Source of the DNA: Sycobia sp. Sy_11
Lineage: Eukaryota; Arthropoda; Insecta; Hymenoptera; Epichrysomallidae
DNA: 64,000 bases
NCBI GenBank assembly: GCA_018907035.1
Contig: JACCIC010000019.1
Span: forward strand, 3,551,001 to 3,615,000
Direction of reading: 5' to 3'
In this document: positions 1 to 12,769 of the stretch, piece after piece
Layout of the letters: the number at the start of each line of letters is the position of its first letter
How positions within the stretch are numbered: the stretch's first letter is position 1
Translations under genes and position numbers: made by a program
The notes under the pieces: model-generated
Databases searched by the model: none
What the model was told of the DNA's origin: nothing
What the model saw: only the letters and a program-made list of their open reading frames with translations

Positions 1-52
<52 letters not shown>
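1..52. repeat. (CT)n microsatellite at the left edge
   Basis: Near-perfect TC dinucleotide array that is probably truncated by the window start. Confidence 0.95.
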
Positions 53-54
<2 letters not shown>

Positions 55-176
55 ATCAACTTCGGGGTAACAGAGTGGCGATCGCGGTAGCGCATCAAGC
101 ATCATAGTTATCGTTCTTGCCAGTGTATATTCTTCCCTAGACCTTTATGTATTTGTACACGCCGTTGCTCATTTTA

Positions 177-177
<1 letters not shown>

Positions 178-215
<38 letters not shown>

Positions 216-240
216 GCGCGCACTCTCTCTCTCTCTCTTT
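178..240. repeat. Compound (CA)n-(CG)n-(CT)n microsatellite
   Basis: About 35 bp of CA, then a short CGCGCG step, then CT. Confidence 0.95.
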
Positions 241-383
241 CTTTTTACGCGACCAAATGCCGTGTTGTTTCTGTTCTCTTGTCGCCTTTTTTGCCGCGAT
301 ATTTTATTTTCTCAGCGGCCTCCTGATCTCGTAAAGTACAAGCTGCGACACAAAAAAGTCGTGCACGTATAGACGTGTATACA

Positions 384-388
384 TATAC

Positions 389-466
<78 letters not shown>

Positions 467-500
467 TGTGTGTGTGTGTGTGCGTGTGTGTGTGTGTATA
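384..500. repeat. Compound (AT)n-(GT)n microsatellite
   Basis: About 28 bp of AT passing directly into about 85 bp of GT with three interruptions. A THTHTH reading frame crosses it on the minus strand. Confidence 0.95.
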
Positions 501-703
501 AAAATCCCGAAAGATTTCGGCAGATGCCATTGTTGTATGGAACAACGGTAACCTACCGTCCGCCGCGGGGCGCGTTAATGGATTATATCTGTATATAGGA
601 CGCGATGAAGAGTCGACTCTGGAATTATACTGTTCGAGAGAACTGTAAATGTAACACACAGTACCATCGCCCCACCCTCTTCGTCCGCTTGCTTTGTTCC
701 CGC

Positions 704-708
<5 letters not shown>

Positions 709-754
<46 letters not shown>
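709..754. repeat. (CT)n microsatellite
   Basis: CT array followed by a pyrimidine-rich stretch ending in TTTACAG at 774, which makes a good-looking + strand acceptor. Confidence 0.95.
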
Positions 755-1088
755 CCGTCTTCGTTGCTTTACAGTAACGTCAATTAAAAACAATGCTCTA
801 ACGCGCATCCTTTAGTTACGTTACGTTCTCCCGCGTCTCCGTCTTACTGCACCAGCAGAGGCCGGCAGACGTGACGAGCGAACTCCCAGCAGGCTTGCCC
901 GGCCGGCGGGAGGCCCTATTTTCGCGAGCGTCGACCAGTCGCCTAAGTATACCGTACTTTATTTCTTAAAAGCTGAAAAAGCTCGAAATGTTTATGACCT
1001 CTGTTTTATGATTCTCGCTTCCCATTACGGTAATCCATACCATTAGGGATAATATTGATTTAATTTTAAAAATGTATCCACGTCTAAA

Positions 1089-1090
<2 letters not shown>

Positions 1091-1148
<58 letters not shown>
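1091..1148. repeat. (AT)n microsatellite
   Basis: Uninterrupted AT array of about 58 bp. Confidence 0.95.
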
Positions 1149-1151
<3 letters not shown>

Positions 1152-3068
1152 TTATAGACGCCTCGTACGACAATTACGTTTTATGCGCTGCTCGGGCTGC
1201 TTTTTACGAGTCGCAACAAGTTAACTTGATTCAAATAATCGATTTTTCCGGCCCACTCGCTGACGCGCGCGCATACCGCGCGCACTTTATTTCTCTCCTA
1301 GTCGTTAAATTACAAAGCAGATATAAGTAATATTTTCACTTTAAAAGCGAATATTTGCCCCGGCGGTGTACTCGCGCAAGTTAGCTCGAAATTTAATTCA
1401 TAATCTGTGCGGCTAATTAAAATTATATCGTATTAGCCCTGCGCCCGCTGCTTCAGCTGATCACTCGCGATTGCAAAATCATTAATCGCACTAATGGTGC
1501 GTATAAAAACGTCCGTAATTTCCCATGATTTTCCAATGCAAATCAAATATCGGCGTCCTGCAGTATCTAACCGTCACTACATTGCTCTCCCCCTCCCCCC
1601 CTCATTCTCTCTCTCTCTCTGTCTCGCACTCTCTCTGTTTCTGTATGCTTCCTTACAATATCTAATATTTTTCTATATATATATATATATAGCCCTCTTG
1701 ATTATTGAAGTATAGTCAAACTTACATTTCCATCGCTGCGCAGACTAGATCGCAATTTGGTAGCGGGCGGGGGGGGGCTAGAAATACGCGATATATACGC
1801 CTAAGAAACTATGGAAATTCGCGCGAACGAATACATATCCTCGAAGCCAGAACTGCCGATCTATTTCGATAAAATTAACGCAAATCCGCGCCGTTAAACT
1901 CCCAAGAGCGTACGTCCGGAGTACCTTCGGAGCGTTAACGCTAATTGCTTTTTAATTATATAGGTTTTATGGTCGAAATCAATACGAAAGGCCAGAATAC
2001 ATTCGAGATTCTTTCGTGGAAATTGCAAGGAATTCAGCAGATCTGTATATATTTTTTATGACAATTTAAATGCGAAGCTATAGCGAGGGTAAAGAAAATC
2101 AGACGTGTCTGATCAATCGGAACGCGTAACTTTGTTTTAAAAAATCAATAATTATCTCTTCGATGACGACAGGGGAGAGAATTTGACGAATGAAAATCAA
2201 CGCGAGTCATTAAGCGCGGAGAGAGACAGAAAAAGAGAGCTCTGCGGAACATACGTGAAATTTTAGCAAAGCGTCAAAAGCTCGAAAGCTCTAGTTCCCC
2301 GAACCGAATCTGTTCTTCGTCGAGTGCGCTCGTCGAGCCGAGGTTCTCCGCGTCTGCCTGCGACTTTCCTTCTGCCAAAAAATAAGCACGGATCCGTGAA
2401 GTCGCGGATAATTGGAATCCGTGTATCGGATACGGAAGCTCGGACTCGCTGCAAAGGGCGTGAAGAAAGAAGGGGGCGTCGACTGGAACGGGGATACGGC
2501 CGGCGAGCGTATTACGCCGTGCGTAGGTGGATTAAACGAGCGCCGCGCAGTTCGTAAATTCCATTAGCCGAGGATTTTCGCGACGCAGAACGTTCCTCGT
2601 TTGTTTCCCGCTTTTTTTGTTTTTCATTTTTTCATTTTCCCTTTTTTTTTTTAATAATATCGCCGGAGCAGCGAAACTGTTGCAGAAATAGTTGTACATC
2701 GGGGAAACGCAAGCGATGCTTCAGCTGAATTTTTCGAAACACCAGTGCGTGTATATTTGTTTATCTGTTTTATGTTGTTTTGGTTTTAAAAGAAAAGAAA
2801 AAAGAAAGAAATATTGCGCGAAAAGCTCGCCTACCGCGAGTATGGATGCTAATGGATCTTTGGGAAAGAAGGATGGTGGGACGCGATAGGGTGTCGAGGA
2901 CGCATCGCTTACGATTCTCGAGCGTGTAGGTATTGCGAGAAGATGAAACGGCAAGGTGAACGTTACGATCGCGGCAGTTCGACCCTGTTTATATCTAATT
3001 GTTTTTAGATCTAGTTCTAACGGCTTCAGATATTGTTATGATCACTTTGAGCTTTTTAGAAACTGTGA

Positions 3069-3073
<5 letters not shown>
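1149..3073. other. Non-coding stretch
   Basis: Contains a CT-rich patch at 1604-1650, a short AT run near 1676, and a G7 run near 1772. Small open frames at 2263-2557 overlap on opposite strands and look like chance. Nothing else supported. Confidence 0.5.

Positions 3074-3126
<53 letters not shown>
3074..3126. repeat. (AT)n microsatellite
   Basis: Uninterrupted AT array of about 53 bp. Confidence 0.95.
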
Positions 3127-3128
<2 letters not shown>

Positions 3129-6100
3129 GACGAGAATATGGATTGTAGCAAACGAGTCGAAGCCGTAGATAAATACGATTAGTCGACTAAGACCAGATAT
3201 CTTTGTAATATTTCTGGTCAGCAAGCAAGAGAGGAAATATCACTGTTTCCTTCTTAAGTACATAGAGCTTATGATTAGAAAAAGATGAAATGATATATGT
3301 ACATGCAAAGACAGCTTTCCTACGTCTTTCTTCATATTACGAATCGGAGAAAAGGAGACGGGAGAGACAGAGAGAGAGAGTGGAGCAGCAAAAAAGTGAG
3401 ATAACAACTTTTGCGTACTAATCTCAAATCACTCTATGTGAGAGCTGTTTTATGAGATCTATTTTTTATTATGTCTTTCCCCGAAACTCTCTCAGACACT
3501 TGCAAACTGGGTGGGCGCAGATTTCAAAGGCGAACGAAAGAACCGCGCCTTTCCTACTTCCCCCCCCCCCCATGAGACCCGACGCGTCCTACATCGTTAT
3601 GATGCACCGCCCGTTCATTCTGTCTGTACATGTACGAAAGTGCGAATCCGTCTAAGCGGTTTTCAAGCCCTCTGTTGGACCATATTATTCGATTTGAAAT
3701 ATTTTAACTCTCGACGTATAATCCGCGTAAAACCGCGTATTTATCGGAAATTCGACTTGTATTTTCCTCAATGAGGCTTCTTTTTAGCCGGTAGATGAGG
3801 AAAAGTCGTGCAAAAAAGAAAATAAGCTCGGAAAATTTTAAAATACAAATCGATAACGACGTATCACATTTTATCGACTTTTCTTGTATCACGAATGAAG
3901 AAAGAATACTTCTAGTATAGATCAGGTCTTTAAGGCAGAGCTTTAACAGCAGCTCATATACAATATAATAAAAATAAAAATTTCTATTTAATTAACAATC
4001 CATGATTCATAATTTATAATAGACGTTATTTATCATACGATTGTAACGATCGACGACATTACGGCGTCGCGATGTAACATCTGTACAAATGGCAGCTTGA
4101 TCCGTATTATCTTCATAAAGCGGGCTTTATGATTTCTTATATGCGAATCGTATAAAACACAATGGAGTTTCTTAATAAACGTCCAAGTTAATAGAGTCCC
4201 ATCCGGCGTGTACAGTAAAACGTTCGCTTTTACTGCCTTTGCGCAAAACTTCAAAGCTAATATAACCGGCGCGCTCTCGCCGTACAAAACGACGCCGGGG
4301 CGCGTCAAAATAATAACTTGTATATTATTGCCGGACTATCAAGGCTATTTCAAGACTGCGCGCTCTCTTACGTAATTTTAGGACGAGTCGCTTCATTTCC
4401 ATACTTACGCAAATGACGAAAAATATTTATTGAAACTGGATGCGTTTTATGGTTAATGTCGAATGATTATATTGCGTAAAGCTAGTTGCCATCTTTGTTC
4501 ATCTAACGGGTGAATTTTATCATAATTCGATAAAACTAGGATATATTTTCATCGGTTTTACGGTCTTTATGAAATGATACAATTATAATTATAACGTCAA
4601 CTGGACTCTATGGAATAACGTATATCGTACTGCATTCAACTGCATATTACAAAAATTGCACCGTCCGGATATTATTAAAACATTTGCGACGGATAGTGAA
4701 CATTTTGGGACAATCGTAAAGCCATTAAAAATAGATCTAGGTTACTCGGGGGAGTTGTAACGCACGGTTTAGTGTACGTATTTTAGACGAAAACAAAATG
4801 TCTCTTTGAAGCAGCCAAACGTTGCAGTATGGAAAATTAGGTTACTCTCTAATGTTTCCCGTCATACTTGATTTTCATGTACTTTCTGGCGGCAGGCATT
4901 TACGTATTGTAAAAAATGTTTCTCTTTTATCCCCCTTTGCAATTCGGACGTTACTTTTAAAATTAGAACACATCAGCGAATTCAATTTTTCAAATTAGGA
5001 ATCGAATTTTTTAACACAAACTGTGATTATCTTGTATCAAAAAAAAAACATAAAAGTTTTTTAAATAAAAAACCAATATTCCTAAAATGAAATATAATTT
5101 TCGTAGCATGAAAAAGGTTTTTTTTTCAATGTTATATTTGAAACTTGATCAATTCTACATCAATGTCAGTTTTTTTGTACCGAATGTTTTTTTTTTCTTA
5201 ATTTTTCCGCCGCTATGCGTAATCTGCGCAAGCACCCGCCTCACGCTTATCAATCTTCTACCCCTCTTCGCCGTCCCCCGAAGAAAGAAAGAAGGGCTCA
5301 AAGTTCGAGCGTAAGGAGATAAAACTCTCGCAAGGCTCTCTTGTGCACGAATGCACATGCACATGCGGACTATCGCAAAAAGTGCGCCAGCAAAAGATAC
5401 AACAACAATGCCACTCGCAAAATTGCACTTCTCCGAGGGAATCTGGCCGTGACAACCAGATGCATATATATATATATATACGTACATGCAGACAATCTCG
5501 GAAAATTGGATAGCTCCCTCCCACTCCCTTCTTCCACTTTCCGAGAGATTCATCCATCTAGCCCGCGGCTGCGTTCGTCCGCACACGTGTATATTTTAAA
5601 CTAGAAATTTTAACTTTACACCGATACAAGATGCGGATGGAGCGTGTAAACGTGGCTGAGAAAGGACTTTTCGAAATTCCGATTCAGCTGGATGGGCGGC
5701 CGATCCTTTTCGTATCTATAACACCCCACGTTGAAGGGGAATTTCCTCCCTTGCCCTTCTCCACCCCTAAGTGCGTTACTTAATGCGCGCCTTTTGTTTT
5801 TGTCCTGTTCTCGTCTCCTATAAATATATACTCGCTCCATAATGGACTGACTAACTGACTGGACTAACGAACTAACGGAAAAATCCCGCCGTCTACTTTG
5901 ACCCCCTTTTTGTTCTGAGAGAAGGGGCGAGAGATAGATAAAGAAACAGAGAAAGAGAGTGGAAGGAGCGGAAGAGGGAGAGAGAGAGAGAGAACGGAAA
6001 AGGGATAAAGTAAAAATTACACCAGCCACTGTCTATCTATTGTGAGAAAAGTTGTAACCTTCGGAGAGTTATCGGACAAATATATTTGCTCCACTGTGAA

Positions 6101-7620
6101 AGTTGCGCCCTCACGGACAAGGAACTTTTTTTTTTGCTGACTGTATAAACTCTTTTCCCCCGATGGATAATAGACTTCCGAATGGATCGCGTGGACGAAT
6201 TACACACTACATGTATTATATTATCTTTTGTGCTTTCACATTTTTTTTTTTTTTTTTTTTTTACAAACTTTCTTTTTTCTCAAAAGAATGCATCGCGGCC
6301 TAATGGTCGGGTCAATTTTTCGGAGCTAAAAGGCTTTTTTGTTCGAGACGTATAATGACTCCATGGACGTCGGGCCGGCCAGCCATTGTTTCAAAATTTG
6401 GCCGAATGTACTTTTTAGAATAATGAAAATTAATGGCGGGCATGACGCGCGGAATTTCCTTCTTTTTCTTTCGACCAGTAGCACAAAGCTTTACGCCAGC
6501 CTTTGGCTTTCGAACTAGAAGTAACAATGTAGAGATACGAATATAGAAGAGAAATTTTACGTTATGAATTTCGATACCTCGCGGAAAATGTTAAGAATAG
6601 ATATATGTCACCGTCGGATATTAAAGATGAAATGAAGCGAAATTTCTATAATTAATTTAAACTTATTTTTTAGCAGCTTCGACTAAAATATTAGCAAAAC
6701 ACTTTTGTTAATTACAAACTTAATAAAAAACGTTTCAATAGTTTAATCATCGAGAAATATCAAATTTACGTAAAAATTGATGCTGATAAATGCCATATAT
6801 CCAGATATTTTAACAAGCTTGCTGATATTATATATTATATATTATAAAGTCTATTGTACATTATAAAAGGCTTGCTGGTAGCATCATCAGTTTGGCATCA
6901 ATTGAAACCATTGATTTTTATGCTGCAGCATTCAAATAAAAAAAAATTCATCGGCTTTATTACACTAGTAAAAAAAAAAAAGAAGATACTAACCTGATAG
7001 TACCTCGGTATAAATATACCTCAAGTAGTTCAACGTCGCGTTAGGTCAGCCAGCCGTACGGATATCTTGCAAATACTTTACACTGATATCTAGACACTTT
7101 TATAAGATCTATACAGAATTTGACATTGTTCTCTTCGAAGCGTTCAATCGTGAAATACGAGGAAACTTTTTTTAACTAAATATAATCCAAGATAGCAGAT
7201 TTCTAGCCATTCCAAACATAGGACGTATTTTACATTTTAAAAATATACATAATGATATTGTCATAGATTATAATGTTCTTCGGCGCGAACAGTCATCGAT
7301 ATAGCAGTCTGCGTTCTTCGCCTCTCTTCCGGAACTTCCGAGAGTCCTTACCGCCGAAGAAGCCCTGGATAAAGTGCATCTAGTCCGAAGAAAAGAAAAA
7401 AGAAAGATAGGCGTGCGAACGTCAGCGGGATCCAAAGCTCCTTCTTGCCACCCGCTACCCTTCCCTCGCCAACGATGCCATTATATAAGCCAAATTCCAG
7501 GAGGTGGGTGGCGACAAAAAGCGAGCCGTAAAGACGGCTTCTACGCTCCGACCTATGGCCCGAGCGATCGGTTATTATCGGCGGCATCCCCCTTGCGCTG
7601 CAGAAAATTTGCTCCCGGAC
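3127..7620. other. Long non-coding stretch
   Basis: Mostly unique AT-rich DNA. It holds short GA patches near 3370 and 5980, a C10 run near 3560, a short AT run near 5463 and a T-tract of about 23 at 6240-6262. A 91-codon minus-strand frame at 4033-4308 has no repeat content but also no recognisable motif and no clear splice borders. Confidence 0.5.
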
Positions 7621-7622
7621 CC

Positions 7623-7627
<5 letters not shown>

Positions 7628-7680
<53 letters not shown>

Positions 7681-7691
7681 GAGAGAGAGAG
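7628..7691. repeat. (GA)n microsatellite
   Basis: GA array with one G insertion. It creates ERERER frames on + and SLSLSL on minus. Confidence 0.95.
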
Positions 7692-7912
7692 CGTACGAGC
7701 GCGGGCGTAAGGGGCATATACTCGCGACTGGTGGTAGTTGAGCGCACGTCTGTGCCTCCCCCCCTGCGGAAAGTTCAAGATCGAGGCGCAAGGCCATCGC
7801 GCGCACCTCGTCGTTTTTCCGGATGTCTGGTTATTATTGCCGCGGCGATTATGGTAATTCACAAAGCCGTTACCGGAGGTATATTAAACTAATTTCTCCG
7901 TATAGATACATA

Positions 7913-7991
<79 letters not shown>
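7913..7991. repeat. (GT)n microsatellite
   Basis: About 70 bp of TG ending in a CGCGCG step. It is one of the longest GT arrays here. Confidence 0.95.
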
Positions 7992-8012
7992 ATCTGCGTG
8001 TGTGTAAAAAAA

Positions 8013-8015
<3 letters not shown>

Positions 8016-8052
<37 letters not shown>
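8016..8052. repeat. (AT)n microsatellite
   Basis: AT array 25 bp downstream of the GT array. Confidence 0.95.
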
Positions 8053-8056
<4 letters not shown>

Positions 8057-9749
8057 ACTGGAGAATCGATTTACAAACAGTGATTTTTACGACTAGTATA
8101 GTGCGGAGGGCCGGGAGTTCACGCACACAGACCTCGGTATAACTTTCACGAGTGAATGGCAGAAAAAATTTTTCGTTCGAAAAAAAATTTAAATATAAAG
8201 CAGTTTAGTGAAAAATATGGATAAACATATATATGCTCATATACTTTGCATATGGATAGAAATAGGATAATGTATACATTTTGACGTATTTTGCGATTAT
8301 ACGAGGATATAGCCTCGGATCATTAACGAAAATGAGATTTTTAAAATAATTTTGGTTGTACTATAAATTAATTTTGTCAAAATCTTCGATGAAATTAAAA
8401 TAAACTTTGAAAAAAAAAATTAAAATTTTCCCTGAAGGAAGCTCTTGCGTGTACAACTGTAATTAAATATTATCAGCACAAATATTCAAATACCTTATAC
8501 AGTCTATAGTTATGAGTCTATTTATGGTCCTATAAATTCACGAATGATTTTACTGCATCCTAGTATGAATTAATTTATTTTTCACTGTCTGTTTTTAATT
8601 AAAATAAATAAACACAAACTCTGTAACTACAGTGAATTAATTCTGAGGTCACGTAAAAATAATTGCTAACTTCGAGGCAATATCACACGCATCGCCAATT
8701 CCAGGAGCAATGATTTTTAAAGCCTGTTCGTTATAGAGTGAGCTCGAGAGGGGGAAAAAGTTAAAAATTAATATCTGCTCTATTGACGTAGAGGAGAAAT
8801 GGACTAGAAGTCGGAGTATAGACAGAGCGAACTTTATGATTTATTCTTTCTCCCGATGTTTATTTTCCTAGTTCTTTAGCGTTGGACAAACATAAATAGC
8901 TACTTTCCATTTCGAGTTCTCCCTCTTCACTAACTTTAATTCGAGCGAAATTCTGTTGCATATAGTATACAGTTATAATGTTTATGAACAAACTGTTTGT
9001 ATCTGTTGAATACATATAAAGAAATTAATTTTTTGCATTAATTAAATGAGAGCGTAACATTTTTATTTACCCTCGCTCTTAGATAAAAATATGGAAAAAC
9101 ATGTCTATCTTTAAATAATGTGTTATAGTCTGTACAAAATTTTTCTACTAGCAAGTACATGTTTTCTTGAATTTCTCCAGAAAACTATTTTCTTAAATTA
9201 AGATCATATTTACACAATCCAACAGTTGTGTATGTTCTGAATATTTTGATAATAAAGCATTGAATATTACGTAATTCAGGAGAAAATATTTACTTAATAA
9301 TAGAATGTATCTTTACTATAGTAAAATTAAATTAAAATGAGCTGAACATTTCTCAAATTTAACAACAATTACAAATAAATGTTGTATAATTTTCTGAATC
9401 TATAATATATTCTTAATTTTCTTAATTATAAACTATAATATTAAATGTAGCGTGTATAAATTTTGTTCAGTTGAACTGAAAAATAAATTTATTTTATTCT
9501 GTTGAACACGGTAAATGTCGGTCAAGTAATTTCCAATAAGATTCCACGCACATTACTTAATTGAAATATAATTTCCTAATTCATAAGCTTTTGCCAGAAC
9601 AGAATTTACATATTAAACGTCAATTATACAAAAATAATGAACGTAAATAAAAATGCTCATTTAAGAAATCAGAGCATACAACTATACATATTAATTATAT
9701 TATATGAAACTTTATATTGAATTGAATCTGTAGTTAATAAACTAGTTTC

Positions 9750-9750
<1 letters not shown>
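8053..9750. other. AT-rich non-coding stretch
   Basis: Unique, very AT-rich DNA, especially from 9000 to 9750, with many stops in all frames. No feature seen. Confidence 0.6.

Positions 9751-9751
<1 letters not shown>

Positions 9752-9802
<51 letters not shown>
9752..9802. repeat. (AT)n microsatellite
   Basis: AT array of about 50 bp. Confidence 0.95.
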
Positions 9803-9807
<5 letters not shown>

Positions 9808-9881
9808 TATTAACTTACGTTAGAGCAAGTGTAATTTCCGACACGAGAGTCTATATATAATTCTCCTTTACACATAAATAA

Positions 9882-9932
9882 TCTCTCTCTCCCTCTCTCT
9901 CTCTCTCTCTGTCTCTCGCTCTTCTCTCTGCA

Positions 9933-9964
<32 letters not shown>
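9882..9964. repeat. (CT)n then (AT)n microsatellites
   Basis: Interrupted CT array (9882-9929) followed after a few bases by an AT array (9936-9964). Confidence 0.9.
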
Positions 9965-9966
<2 letters not shown>

Positions 9967-10369
9967 CCTCCCGAAAAATTTGAGAATAATTCACACCCCC
10001 GTAACAATAACACAAAATAACCAATACGAACATTATTTTATTAGACTGTTACGAGCATGCCCCCCCTCTCTCTCTCTCACTATATCTCACGACCACGAAT
10101 CAATCGAGCCCCGCTCCCCTTCTTTCCTCTTACCCGTCACGACATACTTTCCGAAGTTCGTCACCTCGCCCTCCGCCCTCCGTACTATACGATTTAATCG
10201 CGAATCAATGGAATTAACTAACCAGCCTCGTAACCCCCGCCCCTTCCCCCTTCTCGTTCCCTGCGGCCCGCCCGTACTCCAAACTGGGAGCATATAATAA
10301 TAACGAATCCCCTCCTGCACTGCGCCCCCCCGCTCGCCAAATCGAAATTCAATTTGATTTACCCCGTGT

Positions 10370-10765
10370 ACGGCGAGTTCCGCAGTACGAGCGCCCGCCC
10401 GCCAGCCCGGCCTCTCGGCTTAGACCAGATCGAAGTCTAGTCACGTATCGCCAGCGGGCGCGGGAGCGGGTGAGGGGGGGGGGCTGGGGAGTGCGCCCAG
10501 GACACAGCTGGAGCACGCATACAAACACACGTATCGGGTGGGGGGGGGTGGTTAAGTGTAGCTCCGAAAGGCGAACCGACGTCTCCGTGTCTCCGGCCCC
10601 GTATTCGCGCTCGCCGGTTTGTTAGTGCCCGGCGAAAACCAATCAGCGCGTTTCACCGGTGCTGCTGGCGAACGAGGCGCGTGCCGGCTACTCGGGCGTC
10701 GTGTCGCCCGCCGGCTCCGCAGCACTGCTGCGCGAAGCCCGAAAGCATTTTCGATTGAAAGAGGC
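10370..10765. other. CpG-rich island with a CCAAT box
   Basis: This GC-rich interval holds poly-G tracts (10473-10482 and 10541-10549) and AACCAATCAGC near 10638. The open frames through it have no family resemblance. It is possibly an unmethylated regulatory island or promoter. Confidence 0.35.
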
Positions 10766-10771
10766 TGTTTG

Positions 10772-10778
10772 TATATAT

Positions 10779-10833
<55 letters not shown>
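10772..10833. repeat. (AT)n microsatellite
   Basis: AT array with one interruption, directly downstream of the 10.4-10.8 kb CpG-rich island. Confidence 0.95.
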
Positions 10834-10837
<4 letters not shown>

Positions 10838-11840
10838 TAGAGATTGGAAGCTATATGCCGAGGTGTGACGCGTCTGAAAAGGAGGAATGCTTTTGATTTC
10901 CAATGAAATCGGGAAATGGTTATTATTGGAGGCAGAGCGATCATCGGAGCTTACAACGCGAAAATGACTGACAATTTGATTATTACTTTATTTTTATTCG
11001 CACCTTTTTTTTATTCTCTTCGTCTCGATTTGCCAGGTTCAGATTATTCATATATTTCAATTTAAATATTATTAGTTCTTTTGCTTTAAAATATTTAATT
11101 ATTATTATTTCGTTATACATTTTTGCGTGCCCGAATATAAACCTTCCTATACGTTCGAAAAGTTATATATTTTTATTAAAATAATATGTAGTATATTAAT
11201 TCATTGGCAGTCATAATAATAATAACGTCGAGTTGAAATTAGTTATTTAATGGGTAATCCACATGCAACAGCGCGGAGCGATTGAAATTATCCGATCAAT
11301 GATTTTATTGATTTCTTTAATAACCGAATAATTATTAGCTTCTTTGCATTGTTTTATTAGATAGCATAATTTCGCGATAAGTTATCAACAAAATACTGTA
11401 TAAAAATACCGTATAGTTAAATCCCTTTGTTTTAGCGACAATGTACTGAAACATATCAGGCATTTTTGATAAAAATATACAAAGGAACATAGTATTAAAT
11501 TCATTCGGTACGTTATAATAAGAATGATAAACGTAGTTTCAATAAGAATTTTTAAATAAGAAAAATGTTGAATTAGTCTTGTCTCCACTGAGTATAATAC
11601 ACTGTACATTATAATCTCTACAAATTACAAGAGACTCTTGCATTATACTGTTGAATAAACAAAATCATTATTATTTGAGTGAACTGTCTTACATTCATTT
11701 GAATAATTACGCAAGTTTCAGATTTATTTTTAATTAACCTCGTCGATGCCCATTATTTGTCAAATCTCTTGCGTCCATTGTCTCTTCCGAATTTCTCCCG
11801 CAATCAAATTTCCTCTCCTGTTGTTTCTCGATCAGCGCAC
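10834..11840. other. AT-rich non-coding stretch
   Basis: Unique AT-rich DNA, no repeats or supported genes. Confidence 0.6.
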
Positions 11841-12190
11841 TTAACGGTCGGCGGAAAATCCCTGCCCCCGAGAAGGGCAAACTCGTGAATGCTCGCCCGG
11901 CTAATTATCTCGAACGGGGAGGGAGCCCGGCGGAGGGAGGAAAAATAAGGGCTTGCGTCGCGCGGCGCACAATGTGTACCGAGGAAAGTTTCGGATTCGA
12001 GGGCGTCCCCTCCCCTACCTCTCCCTGCCCGCCTGATTGCAACAAATAAACGTACAACAACTGCGGCGCAACGGAAGCTGCATCTGCCACGGGCTCGACC
12101 TTAATCCCCTTACCGAGTAAACAATAATGAAATCAGAGCGGAGCACTCGCGGAATCGCCCTTCGGACAGCAGGAAGGAGAAGAACAGAGA

Positions 12191-12236
<46 letters not shown>

Positions 12237-12760
12237 GAGATAGAGAAGGGGAAATGGAAAGATATAATCATACCGGGGGATCCTGGGCGCGCGCCCTTCG
12301 CTAATCCTCCCAGGGAGCGGGGCTCGTTTTCCCAGCGCGCAAAGCTAATCCGCGTCGTTTTCACCGCGGGGCTTGTTGGCCCGCGGGGGGTTTTAATAGA
12401 CGTTCGGGCGTCGGGCACGCGCCGGGGATGGGCGTAACGGGTCTGCACCGAAAGTCCTCGAAAGTTTTACTTACGCCGCGGCGCGGGGGAACAAAAATCG
12501 CCCGATACGTCGCGAAGGGCGCGCTCGAAAGTTCGCCACGTCCGTTCGCGCCGCGAGTGTCGAATTAGTTCGTGCGCGCCGGCTTGCGGGGGCCGTCAAC
12601 GCGCCTCGAACGAACTTTCCTGCCATCTCCCGTCCACACATCCACCTCCCCCCCACCCCCACATCCGCCCGCTGCTTTTCTATCAACCGACCGTCATAAA
12701 GCTCGGGACGGCCGATTAGTCCGCAGTCGAAAGCCGCGATCGTCGAATTTATCGACAATT
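11840..12760. other. GC-rich island interrupted by a (GA)n array
   Basis: CpG-rich DNA is split by the GA array at 12184-12241. On the minus strand a perfect GTAAGT donor (plus coordinates 12469-12474) follows the GC-rich block at 12475-12760, so a minus-strand first exon is conceivable. The frames through it are not recognisable proteins. Confidence 0.3.
12184..12241. repeat. (GA)n microsatellite
   Basis: GA array within a GC-rich island. Confidence 0.95.
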
Positions 12761-12769
12761 GCGGTTTAA

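Noticed and set aside
4033..4308. 91-codon minus-strand frame of non-repetitive sequence
   Set aside because: The peptide looks ordinary, but no family was recognised and no splice borders or promoter context support it.
6825..6900. Duplicated GCTTGCTG and TATATTATA motifs considered as a hairpin RNA
   Set aside because: Pairing is short and AT-driven, with no miRNA-like stem of adequate length.
7374..7892. 172-codon open frame on + with a long ERERER segment, and overlapping SLSLSL frames on minus
   Set aside because: It is carried by a (GA)n array and GC-rich flanks. There is no domain and no conserved-looking sequence outside the repeat.
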